Both the position numbers and the translations under genes were made by a program. From Parasporobacterium sp. (GTDB lineage: Bacteria; Bacillota; Clostridia; Lachnospirales; Lachnospiraceae), in assembly GCA_017510065.1 (NCBI GenBank), contig JAFWOB010000055.1, forward strand, positions 1-64,000: DNA of 64,000 nucleotides, given 5' to 3'. The notes below the pieces were generated by a model. It made no database searches, had not been told where the DNA came from, and saw only the letters and a program-made list of their open reading frames with translations. This document shows, in pieces, positions 26,500 through 35,396 of the stretch (positions within the stretch are counted from its first letter, which is position 1; every line of letters starts with the position of its first letter).

Positions 26500-28566
26500 T
26501 TATGGTTCAACGACAACCTGCGGCTCCTCTTCGATCGGGATTTCAATCGGTTCTTCTTCCGACGGTTCTTCCACAGGTTCCTCTACAGGCTCCTCCACCG
26601 GTTCTTCCACAGGCTCCTCCACCGGTTCCTCGACTGGCTCTTCCCAGTTGTCATCCGGATAATATGGCTCTTCATATGGTTCAACGCCGACGACAAGCGT
26701 AACGGTAGACCACTCTTCCAGCTCTGTTCCGGCCTGCGGATCCTGTGCGATGACAATCCCGTCATTGCCGTATGACACTTCATAATAAACAACTGAATTA
26801 AGTGAATTCAGATAAAGAAGATCGTTGGCGTTATATTCCGCATATCCAAGGACATTAGGCACATAAGACATGATCACTTCGTGACCAAGACTTACCACGA
26901 TCTCGATCTCGGTATCCTTTGCCACTTCGGAACCTGCTACCGGATTGGTTTCGATCACATGGCCTTCTTCAATCTCTTCACTGTAATCTTCAGTCACTTT
27001 TACACGGAATCCCAACCCTTCCAGCTTAACAATAACAGATTCTTTTTCCTGGTTGGTATAATCTTCCAGAGTTGTGGTTTCCTGCCCCGAACTTACAGTC
27101 AGAATGATTTCCTGCCCGGTTTCCAGATTTATGCCGCTCTTCACAGACTGATCGATCACATATTCCCTGGCAATGGAATCACTGTGGGCATACTTTACTT
27201 TGACAACAAATCCAAGATTTTCCAACGCTGTCTGCGCCTGGCTGACTTCCATACCGACAACGCCCGGTACCTCCTGCCCTGTCAGGACAGTTGTCTGGAC
27301 CTCTGTCTGTGGCTCCTGCGGAACAGGTGTATTGCCGCGGCAGCCTCCGGAACTGAAGGTTGAAAAACAGACAACAGCCAGAAGGCCTATGATTACGATA
27401 CCTGCAATAATGCCGCAGATTACCAGAGCTCTATCGACTTTCTTACGATCGGAATTTCTCGTGTTTCTGGGAGGAGCCGCAGCGCCTCTTCGCTGGGGCT
27501 GATATCTGGGATCATAAGATCTGCCCCGGTAGCCCTCGTACTCTCTTCTCGCCGGATTCCTCGTGTTTCTCTCTGTATAGGGAGCAGTTCTTCCTGAAGA
27601 CCTGGGCCTGTTTGGATTCTGGGAATAGGAAGATCTTCCGAAGACCCGATCTCCTTCTCTTCTTAGGATCTCAGCATCCTCTTCGGACATAATGACCGTA
27701 GCTGATTCAGACGGTTCCGGTTCCAGTACGACAAAATCTTCGTTTGGCGTGATCAGGGATGTTTTAAGATCAGACAGCAGGGAAGACGTTTTCTGGTATC
27801 TTCTGTCCGGTTTTCTCTGCGTACATTTTTCTATGATCCTGGAAACACTGTTCGGAACTCCCTCTACAACATCCGATACCATCGGAACATTTTCCTGGAT
27901 ATGTTTCAGGGCAATGGAAACAGTAGAGTCTCCGTCAAAAGGAAGCTTCCCTGTTACCATCTCATAGTAAACAATACCAAAGGAATAAATATCTGTCCGG
28001 TTGTCGATCTGGCCTCCCCTGGCCTGCTCCGGAGAGATATACTGAACAGATCCCAGAATATCGGTACTGATCGTATTGGCTGTTGTAGTCCTTGCGATAC
28101 CGAAATCCGTAACTTTGATCTTACCTTCTCTCGAGATCAGCACATTCTGAGGCTTGATGTCCCGGTGAATAATGTGCTTGCTGTGAGCGGCATCGATACC
28201 CTGCGCGATCTGGATCGCAATACTTGTAGCTTCCTTGACAGGAAGCCTTCCGTTTCTGTCAATGTATTTTTTCAGTGTGATCCCGTCAACATATTCCATG
28301 ACGATATAATAGATACCGTCAGTCTGGTTAACATCATATACACTGACAACATTCGGATGAAGCAGCGCAGCTGCAGACTGGGCCTCAATCTGAAAATTTT
28401 TAACAAATGTCTTGTCTTCGCAGAATTCCGGTTTCAGAAACTTGATGGCGACATAACGGTTTAGTTTGTGACATCTTGCCTTGTAAACATCACTCATGCC
28501 GCCGGAGCCGATCTTCTCAAGGATCTCATACCGGTTCTCTATTAAAATCCCTTTTTGGATGTTCAT
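26500..28566 (-). CDS. prkC: PASTA-domain serine/threonine protein kinase
   Basis: 688 aa. The cytoplasmic kinase domain (residues 10-270) has GSGGMSDVYKA, AIKFL, HRDIKPQNVL and TDFGIA. A basic juxtamembrane region and one transmembrane helix near 360-380 are followed by three extracellular PASTA repeats (about 400-620), which in this family sense muropeptides or lipid II. The C-terminus ends in a Glu/Pro tail with five to six copies of VEEP encoded by a short DNA minisatellite at about 26570-26640. Paired with the phosphatase gene prpC 13 bp upstream. Confidence 0.97.
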   Translation of the reverse strand: MNIQKGILIENRYEILEKIGSGGMSDVYKARCHKLNRYVAIKFLKPEFCEDKTFVKNFQIEAQSAAALLHPNVVSVYDVNQTDGIYYIVMEYVDGITLKKYIDRNGRLPVKEATSIAIQIAQGIDAAHSKHIIHRDIKPQNVLISREGKIKVTDFGIARTTTANTISTDILGSVQYISPEQARGGQIDNRTDIYSFGIVYYEMVTGKLPFDGDSTVSIALKHIQENVPMVSDVVEGVPNSVSRIIEKCTQRKPDRRYQKTSSLLSDLKTSLITPNEDFVVLEPEPSESATVIMSEEDAEILRREGDRVFGRSSYSQNPNRPRSSGRTAPYTERNTRNPARREYEGYRGRSYDPRYQPQRRGAAAPPRNTRNSDRKKVDRALVICGIIAGIVIIGLLAVVCFSTFSSGGCRGNTPVPQEPQTEVQTTVLTGQEVPGVVGMEVSQAQTALENLGFVVKVKYAHSDSIAREYVIDQSVKSGINLETGQEIILTVSSGQETTTLEDYTNQEKESVIVKLEGLGFRVKVTEDYSEEIEEGHVIETNPVAGSEVAKDTEIEIVVSLGHEVIMSYVPNVLGYAEYNANDLLYLNSLNSVVYYEVSYGNDGIVIAQDPQAGTELEEWSTVTLVVGVEPYEEPYYPDDNWEEPVEEPVEEPVEEPVEEPVEEPVEEPSEEEPIEIPIEEEPQVVVEP
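26565..26645. repeat. minisatellite encoding the (EEPV)n tail of PrkC
   Basis: A ~12-bp unit (GGTTCTTCCACA / GGCTCCTCCACC type on the plus strand) repeats in frame about six times, coding EEPV. The units vary at third positions. Copy number could change by slippage without a frameshift. Confidence 0.75.
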
Positions 28567-28579
28567 TTTGTCCTCTGTT

Positions 28580-29299
28580 TTATCTGGAAATCAAAACAAC
28601 AGCAATATTATCTTTCCCGCCAGCTTCATTCGCCAGATCGATCAGTCTCTGCGCCTTCGCCTTCAGGGTATTGTGGGAATTTACCACGGATTTGATCGTC
28701 ATATCGCTGACCATATTGTACAGACCGTCCGTACAGACCAGCAATATCTCATCTTCTTCCAGCACCACCTGGAAAAAGTCCGGTTTTACCGATATCTCCG
28801 CGCCTATTGCTCTTGTTATCACGTTATTTTTCTTATGGAATCTGGCTTCATCCTTGGTGATCTGTCCTTCCCGCACCAATTCCGCGACATAAGAATGATC
28901 CCATGTGATCTGGGTAATCTCATTCGGGCCGATCACATAAGCCCTGGAATCTCCGACATTTACCACATAAGCGATATTGCCTGAAACCGTAACGCCTACC
29001 AGGGTTGAAGCCATGCCCTGATACGCCGGTTCCTGCCCGGCATCATATACGATACGGTTCGTTTTCAGTACTGCTTCCTTAAAAATGGAAAGCGGCATCT
29101 TCGATTCCGAAAACTCCACGAAATCGAAAAAGTTTTCTGCAGCCGTAGAAGAGGCATACTCTCCGGCGTTATGCCCACCGAGTCCGTCACATACGACATA
29201 AAGATTATCGAGATTTCCAATCGGTTCATCACATTCCAGGGTATAATCCTGGTTGTATTTTCTGGATAAACCGATATCTGTAATTCCGTAAGATTTCAA
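28580..29299 (-). CDS. prpC: PP2C-type protein serine/threonine phosphatase
   Basis: 239 aa. Metal-binding motifs DGLGGHNAGE, VGDSRAYV, CTDGLYNMV and GGKDNIAVVLI are in the expected order. It reverses PrkC phosphorylation. Start is TTG 29299, overlapping the rlmN stop by 4 bp with AGGAGG 5 nt before it, so translation is coupled. Confidence 0.95.
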   Translation of the reverse strand: MKSYGITDIGLSRKYNQDYTLECDEPIGNLDNLYVVCDGLGGHNAGEYASSTAAENFFDFVEFSESKMPLSIFKEAVLKTNRIVYDAGQEPAYQGMASTLVGVTVSGNIAYVVNVGDSRAYVIGPNEITQITWDHSYVAELVREGQITKDEARFHKKNNVITRAIGAEISVKPDFFQVVLEEDEILLVCTDGLYNMVSDMTIKSVVNSHNTLKAKAQRLIDLANEAGGKDNIAVVLISR

Positions 29300-30327
29300 A
29301 CCGTCCTCCTGACAAGCTGACCGCAGGCGCCTGAAATATCCCTGCCCATTTCCCGCCTTCTGGTAACATTGATCCCGGCATCTTCAAGGATCTTCCGGAA
29401 CAGCCTGATGTCCTGTTCCTTTGCGGCGCCGAAATCATTTTCCGGCACCGGATTGACCGGAATCAGGTTGATATGGGCATTTCTGCCTTTCAGCAGTTTC
29501 GCCAGAGCTTTTGCATGCTCTTCCTTATCGTTGATCCCGTCGATCAGGCAGTATTCAAATGTAACCCTTCTTCCCGTATTGCTGAAATACTGGTCACAGG
29601 CATGTAAAATTTCCTTAATGCTGTACTTTTCCGCGATCGGCATGATCTTTTTTCTGATCTCGTCAGAAGGAGCATGCAGCGAAAGCGCAAGAGTGCATTT
29701 TAAGGATTCTTTGCTCAAACTTATTATAGCGGGTACGATACCGCATGTGGATATTGTAATATTTCTTTGACTGATGTGCAAGGTGTTTTCATCGCTGACC
29801 AGCCTGATAAAATCCGTTACATTGCGGTAATTTGTCAATGGTTCTCCCATGCCCATGATCACAACATTGGATACTCTTTCCCCTGTATCTTTCTGTATCT
29901 CGTAAATCTGGGAAAGGATCTCAGAGGTTGTCAGATTTCTGATCAGTCCCCCGATGGTGGATGCACAGAATCTGCATCCCATAGCACACCCCACCTGACT
30001 GGAAACACAGACACTGTTTCCGTGCCGGTAACGCATCATAACACTTTCGATATATTGGTGGTCATTCAGCTCAAACAGATACTTCCTGGTACCGTCAATA
30101 CTTGAGATCAGTACATTCTTCTTCACTACATTTCTGATCTCGCAGTCTGCCTCCAGCTTTTCACGAAGGGAAGCGGGAAGATTCTTCATTTCATCAAAAG
30201 AGGTCACAAGATGGACATGCAGCCATTCAAAGATCTGTTTCGCACGAAAAGAAGGGACTTCATATCCGGCGACCAGCGTCTTTAACTGTTCCAATGATAA
30301 TGATTTAATATCTGTTTTGAGCTCCAT
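29296..30327 (-). CDS. rlmN: 23S rRNA (adenine-2503-C2)/tRNA methyltransferase
   Basis: 343 aa radical SAM enzyme. The cluster motif is CAMGCRFCAST (CxxxCxxC), with GMGEPL and STCGIVP. The conserved second Cys needed for methyl transfer is present near the C-terminus in SGACGQL. ATG 30327 is preferred since AAAGGA sits 7 nt upstream; ATG 30333 would be too close. Confidence 0.96.
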   Translation of the reverse strand: MELKTDIKSLSLEQLKTLVAGYEVPSFRAKQIFEWLHVHLVTSFDEMKNLPASLREKLEADCEIRNVVKKNVLISSIDGTRKYLFELNDHQYIESVMMRYRHGNSVCVSSQVGCAMGCRFCASTIGGLIRNLTTSEILSQIYEIQKDTGERVSNVVIMGMGEPLTNYRNVTDFIRLVSDENTLHISQRNITISTCGIVPAIISLSKESLKCTLALSLHAPSDEIRKKIMPIAEKYSIKEILHACDQYFSNTGRRVTFEYCLIDGINDKEEHAKALAKLLKGRNAHINLIPVNPVPENDFGAAKEQDIRLFRKILEDAGINVTRRREMGRDISGACGQLVRRTV

Positions 30328-30339
30328 GATCATGTCCTT

Positions 30340-31620
30340 TTATGCTTTCCCTTTGCGAAAAACCGAATAATAGAATCCGTCATAGGGATCTTCCCCCGGG
30401 AAAAACTGTTTTTCCTGTAACTGTTCAAATTCAAAATTGCTTCGAAACCAGTCTGCGTTCTCCTTGTTTTCCTTTTCTGTAACGGTACAGGTACTGTAAA
30501 GAAGGATGCCTTCCGGTTTCACATATTCCTGCACAACAGTCAGGATGCTGCGCTGCAGTTTTGCTAGTTCTTCCGGATCTTTCGGTTTCAGCCGATATAA
30601 GATATCCGGCTTTTTTCCGATCACTCCCAGACCGGAGCAGGGAAGATCTGCAATGACAAGATCCGCCTTTTTTATCACCGTCTCATCAGAAACCAGGGCA
30701 TCATGCGCTGCAGGATTAATATTAGAAAGGCCGGTCCGGCTGATATTCTGTCTGATCAGGCTGACCTTCTCTTCCGACAGATCCCTAGCGGATACCAACG
30801 CATCCGGAAAATGTTCTGCAAAGAACATGCTCTTACCGCCCGGAGCAGCGCATACATCGATCACAAAAGAAGGACCGTTGAGAAACCGCAGCGCGTCCTC
30901 AAGTGCCATGACAGAAGACGGATCCTGCATGATGATCATCCCTTTTTGAAATGCGTCCAGGGATGTCAGACTGTCAAACCCACTGACCATAAAGCACTGC
31001 TCAGCCTGCGGGATCCTTTGTACATTGCATCCATCCTTTTCCAGGGTATGGATTATCTCGTCTGCGGAATATCTGGTACAGTTAAGCCTTACATACACCC
31101 CGTCTTTTTCTTCTTTGACCTTTTCGAAAAATCTGACCGTTCGTTCTTTTCCGTACTGATCCTCGATCAACCGGTAAATCCATTCCGGCGCGCAGCAGCG
31201 GACGTGGTCAGGAAGAACCAGGGAATCTGCTTTACTGTCCAGGGTACGCAGAAGTCCGTTGACAAAACCGGACAAATTACCGAATCCTCTTTTTTTCGCC
31301 AGTTTTACCGCTTCATTGATACAGGAATAGGAAGGAACAGAATCCATAAACCGCATCTGATAAAGACTCATGCGCAGGATATTCCTGATAACGGGTTTCA
31401 TTTTTTTCATAGGAACAGACGAAAATGCTCCGATCTCATAATCCAGCCGCACCAGTGTTTCCAAAGTTCCGGAAAATGTCCGGTTGATAAAGGAACGGTC
31501 CCTTGCGTCCGGCTGTTCTTTTTCAAATACTTCCCGGAGGACAATATGGCTAAGCCTTCCTTTATCCAGCGTTTCCGTCAGCATATTCAGGATGATATTT
31601 CTGGGGTTATTCCTGTCCAA
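30340..31620 (-). CDS. rsmB: 16S rRNA (cytosine-967-C5)-methyltransferase
   Basis: 426 aa. An N-terminal NusB-like domain (about 1-130, with MSLYQMRFMDSVPSYSCINEAV) is fused to a SAM methyltransferase (DVCAAPGGKSMFFAE; PCSGLGVIGKKPDI with Cys; STCTVT with the catalytic Cys). Start is TTG 31620 with GGGAG 7 nt upstream, overlapping fmt by 14 bp. Confidence 0.95.
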   Translation of the reverse strand: MDRNNPRNIILNMLTETLDKGRLSHIVLREVFEKEQPDARDRSFINRTFSGTLETLVRLDYEIGAFSSVPMKKMKPVIRNILRMSLYQMRFMDSVPSYSCINEAVKLAKKRGFGNLSGFVNGLLRTLDSKADSLVLPDHVRCCAPEWIYRLIEDQYGKERTVRFFEKVKEEKDGVYVRLNCTRYSADEIIHTLEKDGCNVQRIPQAEQCFMVSGFDSLTSLDAFQKGMIIMQDPSSVMALEDALRFLNGPSFVIDVCAAPGGKSMFFAEHFPDALVSARDLSEEKVSLIRQNISRTGLSNINPAAHDALVSDETVIKKADLVIADLPCSGLGVIGKKPDILYRLKPKDPEELAKLQRSILTVVQEYVKPEGILLYSTCTVTEKENKENADWFRSNFEFEQLQEKQFFPGEDPYDGFYYSVFRKGKA

Positions 31621-32563
31621 ACTGTTCTCCCTGCGTAATCTTTTTCCCTCTCAGGAATTCTTCCACGGACATTTTCTTTTTTCCTTCCATCTGCACCACA
31701 AGCGGCTTCAGATATCCTTCCCCGGTACAGATCAGGAATTGCTTCTTATCCGCATAGGCAACACTTCCCGGTGTTGCCGCTTCCGGCACGTTGTTTCCTT
31801 CCGGCAGTTCAGCGAGAGCCTGCACTTTCCAGATCTTAAAGGTCTTTCCACCCAGCTTTGTATAGGCCGAAGGCCATGGGATGCATGCGCGCACCTGCCT
31901 TTCGATCTGTACGGCACTGTCATGAAAGTTGATATGTCCGGCTTCTTTTGTGATCTGTTTCAGATAAGTTGCCTGGCTGTGATCCTGGGGTACAGGAACG
32001 ATAATACCCTGCTCCAGCCCGTTGATCACCTCCAGCATCATCTTTGCGCCAAGCACAGCGGATCTTTCCTCCAAGGTTTCCGAGGTCTCTTCCGGATCCA
32101 GCACAAAGGATTCCTGCAGCAGGATATCTCCGGCATCCCAGTCTGATACCAGCTGCATGATCGTAACACCCGATACTTTGTCGCCATTCAGGATCGGTCC
32201 GCGCAGCGGTCCCGAACCTCTGTATTTCGGGAGCAGTGACGGATGAAGGTTGATACATCCGAATCGTGCCATATGAAGAAGCCTGTCAGGGATCTTCTGC
32301 GCATAAGCTGCCACCGCATAAATATCCGCACCAAGGGACTCCAGGAAATCCAGGAATAATTCGTCCCCGATCTTTTCAGGCTGATATACAGGAATATTGT
32401 ATTTTAACGCAGTCTCCTTTACCGGGGAGATATTGAGACTCATCCCTCTTCCGCTTTTCTGATCCGGCTGTGTGATCACCGCGATCACCTCGTGATCAGA
32501 AGCGATCAGTGTTTCAAGTGCCGGGACAGCAATTCCCGGCGTTCCCATAAAAACGATCTTCAT
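31607..32563 (-). CDS. fmt: methionyl-tRNA formyltransferase
   Basis: 318 aa. MKIVFMGTPGIAVPALE and LHPSLLPKYRGSGPL (catalytic Asn/His environment, SLLPKYRG signature), plus a C-terminal tRNA-binding domain. It formylates initiator Met-tRNA. It follows def by 18 bp; the def-fmt pair is conserved. Confidence 0.97.
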   Translation of the reverse strand: MKIVFMGTPGIAVPALETLIASDHEVIAVITQPDQKSGRGMSLNISPVKETALKYNIPVYQPEKIGDELFLDFLESLGADIYAVAAYAQKIPDRLLHMARFGCINLHPSLLPKYRGSGPLRGPILNGDKVSGVTIMQLVSDWDAGDILLQESFVLDPEETSETLEERSAVLGAKMMLEVINGLEQGIIVPVPQDHSQATYLKQITKEAGHINFHDSAVQIERQVRACIPWPSAYTKLGGKTFKIWKVQALAELPEGNNVPEAATPGSVAYADKKQFLICTGEGYLKPLVVQMEGKKKMSVEEFLRGKKITQGEQFGQE

Positions 32564-32581
32564 AACTGATTCAGCCTTTCC

Positions 32582-33154
32582 TTATTCGATGGATCCTTCC
32601 GGATCTTCTTCCTCATCGTCTTGCGCATGGACATCACGCAGTTCACCTTCTACTTTATCCGTATAGAGGATCCCGTCCATATGGTCGCATTCATGACAGA
32701 TCGCCCTGGCAAGAAGACCCATGGCTTCTCTTTCAAAAGGTTTCATATTGCGGTCCAATGCTTTCAGCCGGATGTGTTCCGGTCTTGTCACCACACCGCA
32801 TTTTCCCGGGACGGACAGACATCCTTCATAGTCTGTCTGCAGATCCTCTCCCACCGGCTCCCAGACAGGATTGATCATCACGATCTCTTCTCCCGAGGAA
32901 TGGGTCAATTCATTGACAGGTTCTGGTTCCTGCCCTTCCTCCAATTCTTCAGGTTCCGGCTCCGGGACCCATACTACCGCAATGCGCTTAAGGATACCGA
33001 CCTGGACCGCAGCCAGACCGACTCCCTCCGCCTCATGCATGTTTTCGATCAGGTCATCGATCAGTTCCTCCGTTCTCGGAGTCATTTCTTTTACCGGTTT
33101 TGATGTTTTTCTTAAGATCGGATCTCCGGTCTCACGGATTGTTCGTAAAGCCAT
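32582..33154 (-). CDS. def: peptide deformylase with acidic insertion
   Basis: 190 aa, longer than the usual ~150-165. Motif I is GVGLAAVQVG, motif II EGCLSVPG and motif III HECDHMDG, so all metal ligands and the catalytic Glu are present. Between the first motif and the INPV strand lies an insert of roughly 27 residues rich in Glu and Pro (around residues 69-96, containing EPEPEELEEGQEPEP). A second acidic tail closes the protein. The inserts look like surface extensions. AGGAGA at the start. Confidence 0.95.
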   Translation of the reverse strand: MALRTIRETGDPILRKTSKPVKEMTPRTEELIDDLIENMHEAEGVGLAAVQVGILKRIAVVWVPEPEPEELEEGQEPEPVNELTHSSGEEIVMINPVWEPVGEDLQTDYEGCLSVPGKCGVVTRPEHIRLKALDRNMKPFEREAMGLLARAICHECDHMDGILYTDKVEGELRDVHAQDDEEEDPEGSIE

Positions 33155-33164
33155 GTTTTTTCTC

Positions 33165-35396
33165 CTAATTCATATTTAATGAAAAATCAAAGGTTATCTG
33201 AATCTTCCTGCCGGGCATACTTTCAGAGAGTTCTTCCGTTCTGTCCTTGATCAGGGTGAGGTTCTCATATTGTCTGGACTTGATATAGATCACTTTTCTG
33301 TACTGATCCTGTATCCTGGCGATTGGTGCCGTGGAAGGTCCGATCTTTACTGCATCAAGCCCTTTTTCGATCAACAGGTCAATGGCCCGGCTGATCCTGT
33401 CACAGGCCCTGTCCAGTAAAGCAGTATCTTCGGAAGCAGCATGGATGCCCAGCATATTCATGGATGGCGGATACCCGAGGAGCCTGCGGTATGTCATTTC
33501 GTAATCATAAAACGCCTGGTAATCCTGAGATGCGCCTGCGCGTATTGCATAATTATCCGGAGAATAAGTCTGTATCACAACCTGTCCTGTTCTTGTTCCC
33601 CTCCCGGCCCGGCCGGATGCCTGGGTCAGAAGCTGGAACGTCTTTTCTGCTGCCTGGTAATTCCCGGAATAAAGGGAAATATCAGCTGCCAGGATCCCTA
33701 CCAGGGTAACATCCGGAAAATCATGTCCTTTGACGATCATCTGGGTTCCGATCAGGATATCCGCTTCATGATTGGCAAATGCGGAAAGGATCTTTTCATG
33801 TCCGTCTTTTTCTTTGGTTGTATCTGTATCCATGCGCAAAGTCACCGCATCCGGATACAGGCTCTTTACTTCTTCCTCCACTTTCTGTGTCCCGGCTCCG
33901 AAGGTCCCGATATATCTGGATCCGCAGGACGGACAGACAGATACCATAGGCTGTTCATATCCGCAGTAATGGCAGATCAGTCTGCCGTTGTTGTGGTATT
34001 TGAGAGAAACATCACAATGCGGGCACTGGATGGGAGTTCCGCAGCTGCGGCAGGATACAAAACTCTGGTAAGCCCGCCTGTTGATAAACAGCATGACCTG
34101 CTCTCTTTTACGCAGTCTGTCCCGGATCAGTTCGTCCAGCCTGCGGCTGATGATGGAACGGTTGCCGGACGCCAATTCTTTCCTCAGATCCAGGATCTCC
34201 GCTTTCGGGAGGCTGGCTCCTTTTGCGCGTTCATTCAGGCAGTATAGTTCATACAGCCCCTGCTGTGCCTTATAATAGGATTCCACGGAAGGCGTTGCGG
34301 ATCCCATGACCACGATCCCTCCAGAAAGTTCTGCCAGTTTCACAGCAACTTCCCTGGAATGATAGCACGGGGCTGTTTCATTTTTATAAGTACCTTCATG
34401 CTCCTCATCAATGATGATAATGCCGAGATCAGGAAAAGGAGTGAACAGGGCCGATCTCGGTCCGATGATGATATCCACATCTTTCCTTCTGGCCTTTTCC
34501 AGCTGGTCGTGTTTCTGTGCAGGAGTCAGCCTTGAATGGATCACAGATATCCGGTCTCCGAATTTTTTATAAAACCGAAGGACTGTCTGATAAGTCAGGG
34601 CAATCTCCGGGATCAGGACGATGGCCTGTTTTCCCTTTTGGATCATCCGGTCGATCAGATCGATATAGATCTCTGTTTTTCCGGAGCCGGTAACACCTCT
34701 GATCAGGGATGGCCTGAGGTCATTTTCTTCATAACGGTTCCAGATAGAATCGGAAACGGCTCTCTGGGAAGCATTCAGCTGGATCGTGTAGGGAGCTTTG
34801 TCTTTGACAAAAACCGCACTGCGCAGGTTTTCCCTGACATCCACCCGGATCAGTTCCTCTTTTTCCATACTTTTTATGGTTGCAGGGGAAATATTCAGCT
34901 TATCTCTTACGATCTCGTACGGAAGGATCTTCTCCCGGGCGATTTCCTTTAAAAGTCTGTATTTTGCGACCGTCCTCTTATCTTTTTCATAACGAACCAG
35001 CGCAGTTTCAATTTTCTCTTCATCCCCTGAAGCAGCAATGTATCGTTCCACTACCGGGGAGGAGTTTTTTTTCACCGGAAGAACGATCTTCAGGGCACGG
35101 TTCATCGTAGAGCCGTAATTGGTCCTGATATAGGCAGCCAGTTCGATCATCCTGGATTCGATGGTCTTACTTCCGGGGACCACGCCTTCAATGCATTTCA
35201 GACGCGCCGGATCATATCCGGGCTCCTTTCTGATATCTGTCACAAATCCCCTGATCCGGCGGTTTCCTTTCCCAAACGGGATAATCACCTGACTGCCGCA
35301 GCAGATCTCCTGTTCCATCTCTTCCGGAATCTTATATTCAAATGGACGGTCCACATTCTCATGGGAGATATCAACGATCACATCTGCATATTTCAT
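33165..35396 (-). CDS. priA: primosomal replication restart helicase
   Basis: 743 aa. An N-terminal DNA 3'-end binding domain is followed by a helicase core with Walker A GVTGSGKTEIY, DEEH box IIIDEEHEGTYKNE and two zinc-binding CxxC pairs (CRSCGTPIQCPHC, CHYCGYEQ, CPSCGS). It restarts replication at stalled forks. Overlaps ftsK by 4 bp (ATGA). Confidence 0.96.
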   Translation of the reverse strand: MKYADVIVDISHENVDRPFEYKIPEEMEQEICCGSQVIIPFGKGNRRIRGFVTDIRKEPGYDPARLKCIEGVVPGSKTIESRMIELAAYIRTNYGSTMNRALKIVLPVKKNSSPVVERYIAASGDEEKIETALVRYEKDKRTVAKYRLLKEIAREKILPYEIVRDKLNISPATIKSMEKEELIRVDVRENLRSAVFVKDKAPYTIQLNASQRAVSDSIWNRYEENDLRPSLIRGVTGSGKTEIYIDLIDRMIQKGKQAIVLIPEIALTYQTVLRFYKKFGDRISVIHSRLTPAQKHDQLEKARRKDVDIIIGPRSALFTPFPDLGIIIIDEEHEGTYKNETAPCYHSREVAVKLAELSGGIVVMGSATPSVESYYKAQQGLYELYCLNERAKGASLPKAEILDLRKELASGNRSIISRRLDELIRDRLRKREQVMLFINRRAYQSFVSCRSCGTPIQCPHCDVSLKYHNNGRLICHYCGYEQPMVSVCPSCGSRYIGTFGAGTQKVEEEVKSLYPDAVTLRMDTDTTKEKDGHEKILSAFANHEADILIGTQMIVKGHDFPDVTLVGILAADISLYSGNYQAAEKTFQLLTQASGRAGRGTRTGQVVIQTYSPDNYAIRAGASQDYQAFYDYEMTYRRLLGYPPSMNMLGIHAASEDTALLDRACDRISRAIDLLIEKGLDAVKIGPSTAPIARIQDQYRKVIYIKSRQYENLTLIKDRTEELSESMPGRKIQITFDFSLNMN

